A stretch of DNA of 42,362 nt. Origin: a virus. The number at the start of each line of letters is the position of its first letter. The stretch's first letter is position 1. The stretch is from IMG/VR virus record IMGVR_UViG_3300026544_000008, positions 1 to 42,362 of that record. The stretch is one strand, 5' to 3'. The position numbers were made by a program, and so were the translations under genes. Below the pieces are notes generated by a model. It was not told the DNA's origin and did not search any database. It saw only the letters and a list, made by a program, of their open reading frames with translations. Shown here piece after piece: positions 41,480 through 42,362 of this stretch.

Positions 41480-41859
41480 TTTTCTAACTCCTCTACTAAA
41501 TATTCTAACCAAAGTATTTCACGATTAACATGAAATATCTCACTCAACGATCTGGTCTTTGTTATGGTGTATAACGTATTTGATAAATAATTATCAGTTA
41601 TTTTACCACCGTCTTTAAGCAATGCTACGGCGTCATCCCAATAAATGTCTTTATGGTTTTTTACTTTACCATGTTTCATTTTGTATAATGTTTCTATCTC
41701 TGTGCTGCAATTAGAATCATTACGTTCTATTAGACAGTAACGACGCATAAGACTCACCATAGTTTTATGTTGTATCTTTCTATGCTCACTCCCGGTTGTG
41801 TTAACAGCTTTGTGTATATATGATCTAAAGTTAGATCTAGTTCTAAATAACTTAAACAC
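41476..41859 (-). CDS. Unknown small basic protein (127 aa, GTG start)
   Basis: I do not recognise this protein. It begins MFKLFRTRSNFRSYIHKA, is very basic in the first 70 residues, has three Cys, and ends acidic (EYLVEELEK). The start is a GTG at 41859 because AAGGGAG lies five bases upstream; an ATG two bases earlier is in another frame. First gene of the operon behind the promoter at 41902-41914. Basic small early proteins can bind nucleic acid; this is a guess. Confidence 0.72.
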   Translation of the reverse strand: MFKLFRTRSNFRSYIHKAVNTTGSEHRKIQHKTMVSLMRRYCLIERNDSNCSTEIETLYKMKHGKVKNHKDIYWDDAVALLKDGGKITDNYLSNTLYTITKTRSLSEIFHVNREILWLEYLVEELEK

Positions 41860-41879
41860 ATGTACTCCCTTTTAGTTTA

Positions 41880-41914
41880 TTAGTCTATACAAGACTAACT
41901 ATATAATATGTGTA
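41880..41914 (-). promoter_or_regulatory. AT-rich promoter plus start-site hairpin
   Basis: On the minus strand the sequence reads TACACATATTATATAG, followed three bases later by a 7-bp stem (TTAGTCT 41880-41886 with AGACTAA 41892-41898), the clearest copy of the shared signature. It precedes the GTG-start gene. Confidence 0.6.
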
Positions 41915-41943
41915 TGATTTATTTTTGATAGCAATAAAGAAGC

Positions 41944-41971
41944 AGATTACGTGTCATGTGACACGTAATCT
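41944..41971 (-). terminator. 3'-end hairpin of the helicase gene
   Basis: AGATTACGTGTCA and TGACACGTAATCT form a 13-bp stem with a TG loop, overlapping the stop codon at 41970-41972. No U-run follows on the minus strand. Confidence 0.65.
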
Positions 41972-42362
41972 AAAATATATTCTTTAAGAACTTCTTTTTA
42001 TCGTTTAGCGTAAGGATGTCGATAAAGTTATCTTTTATACGAACTACTTTATTTATAAGTAATTTATCCTCTATAGTTAAATCTATAGTATTTTCTTCAG
42101 AGTCTTCTAAATACTCTTGATTTTTATAACCAGTTATTTCAGCTACTGCTTCATTATTGAGTTTATTAATATCTATATTTCTACTATTTATATTAAGTTC
42201 TTCCCCAGTATCTAATACTAAGTAATAGAAGTAACAGGATTTAGTTTGTCCTATTCTAGCAATTCTAGCGATAGTTTGTTCTAATTCGTATGCTCTGTAT
42301 GGTAAGTCACAACTAATCATAACGTTAGCCATTATTAATGGTACTCCAGTACTCAGTGATTT
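41970..42362 (-). CDS. SNF2-like SF2 helicase, C-terminal end (truncated by window edge)
   Basis: The open frame runs past the right edge, so only the last 130 residues are visible. KSLSTGVPLIMANVMISCDLPY is motif V-like, and QTIARIARIGQTKSCYFYYLV is the motif VI arginine-finger block of SNF2-type SF2 ATPases (usual QAxDRxxRIGQ). After this comes a charged C-terminal tail (DSEENTIDLTIEDKLL) without recognised domain. The apparent ATG at 42332 is an internal Met. Such helicases remodel or translocate on DNA in replication and recombination; the exact role cannot be read. Confidence 0.85.
   Translation of the reverse strand, partial: KSLSTGVPLIMANVMISCDLPYRAYELEQTIARIARIGQTKSCYFYYLVLDTGEELNINSRNIDINKLNNEAVAEITGYKNQEYLEDSEENTIDLTIEDKLLINKVVRIKDNFIDILTLNDKKKFLKNIF

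Noticed and set aside
42308-42332. ATG at 42332 as a real start of a 120-residue protein
   Set aside because: The frame stays open to the window edge with SNF2 motif V-like sequence before it, so the Met is internal.
1-42362. Alternative genetic code (for example TAG recoding)
   Set aside because: TAA, TAG and TGA all end genes at expected places with tight ATGA or hairpin contexts.

Overview
This window looks like part of the genome of a jumbo tailed phage (myovirus) of the broad phiKZ type. It is very AT-rich, densely packed and uses the standard genetic code, with all three stop codons in use. Genes lie on both strands in short operons with ATGA/TAATG overlaps and strong AAAGGAG-like ribosome binding sites. 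The phiKZ-type assignment rests on a large terminase, a ~720-residue tail sheath followed directly by a ~290-residue tube protein, and a family-B DNA polymerase piece of the phiKZ kind. No tRNA, CRISPR array, insertion sequence or integrase was seen, and nothing in the sequence identifies the host. | Layout, left to right. 1-2.8 kb: C-terminal piece of a family-B DNA polymerase (runs off the left edge) and a 594-residue protein with disordered ends that may be an abundant shell protein. 3-5.5 kb: small unknown genes, probably virion components. 5.6-10.9 kb (+ strand): host-recognition module with two fibre proteins sharing one N-terminal anchor and a 960-residue protein carrying a GH114-type polysaccharide hydrolase with a Cys-rich insert. 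11-15.4 kb: an operon of an HD phosphohydrolase, a small membrane protein, a 315-residue unknown and five tandem small unknowns. 15.5-21.5 kb: a 537-residue unknown, then NAD-dependent DNA ligase with two proline-rich CC-motif proteins and an exported protein. 21.6-21.8 kb: a GC-rich island that folds like a structured RNA. 22.2-27.1 kb (+): nucleotide and replication operon (ThyX, guanylate kinase-like, DUF5662, a 92-residue protein carrying polymerase motif A, a 109-residue unknown, a RecJ-like DHH nuclease and dNMP kinase). 27.1-38.8 kb: late module (tube, sheath, three proteins sharing an FN3-like module, terminase, a tail-anchored protein), interrupted by one + strand gene. 38.9-42.4 kb: small unknown genes and the C-terminal end of an SNF2-like helicase that runs off the right edge. 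| Working together: ThyX, the two kinases, RecJ, ligase, SNF2 helicase and polymerase pieces supply and process DNA; terminase, sheath, tube and fibres build the particle; the hydrolase probably clears surface polysaccharide. Six minus-strand operons, including those of the HD hydrolase and the 594-residue protein, share an AT-rich promoter element followed at the expected transcript start by a small hairpin. | Most notable: a polymerase whose catalytic palm motifs A and B lie in separate genes about 23 kb apart on opposite strands, the structured-RNA candidate, the shared promoter-plus-hairpin signature, and the GH114 tail hydrolase.
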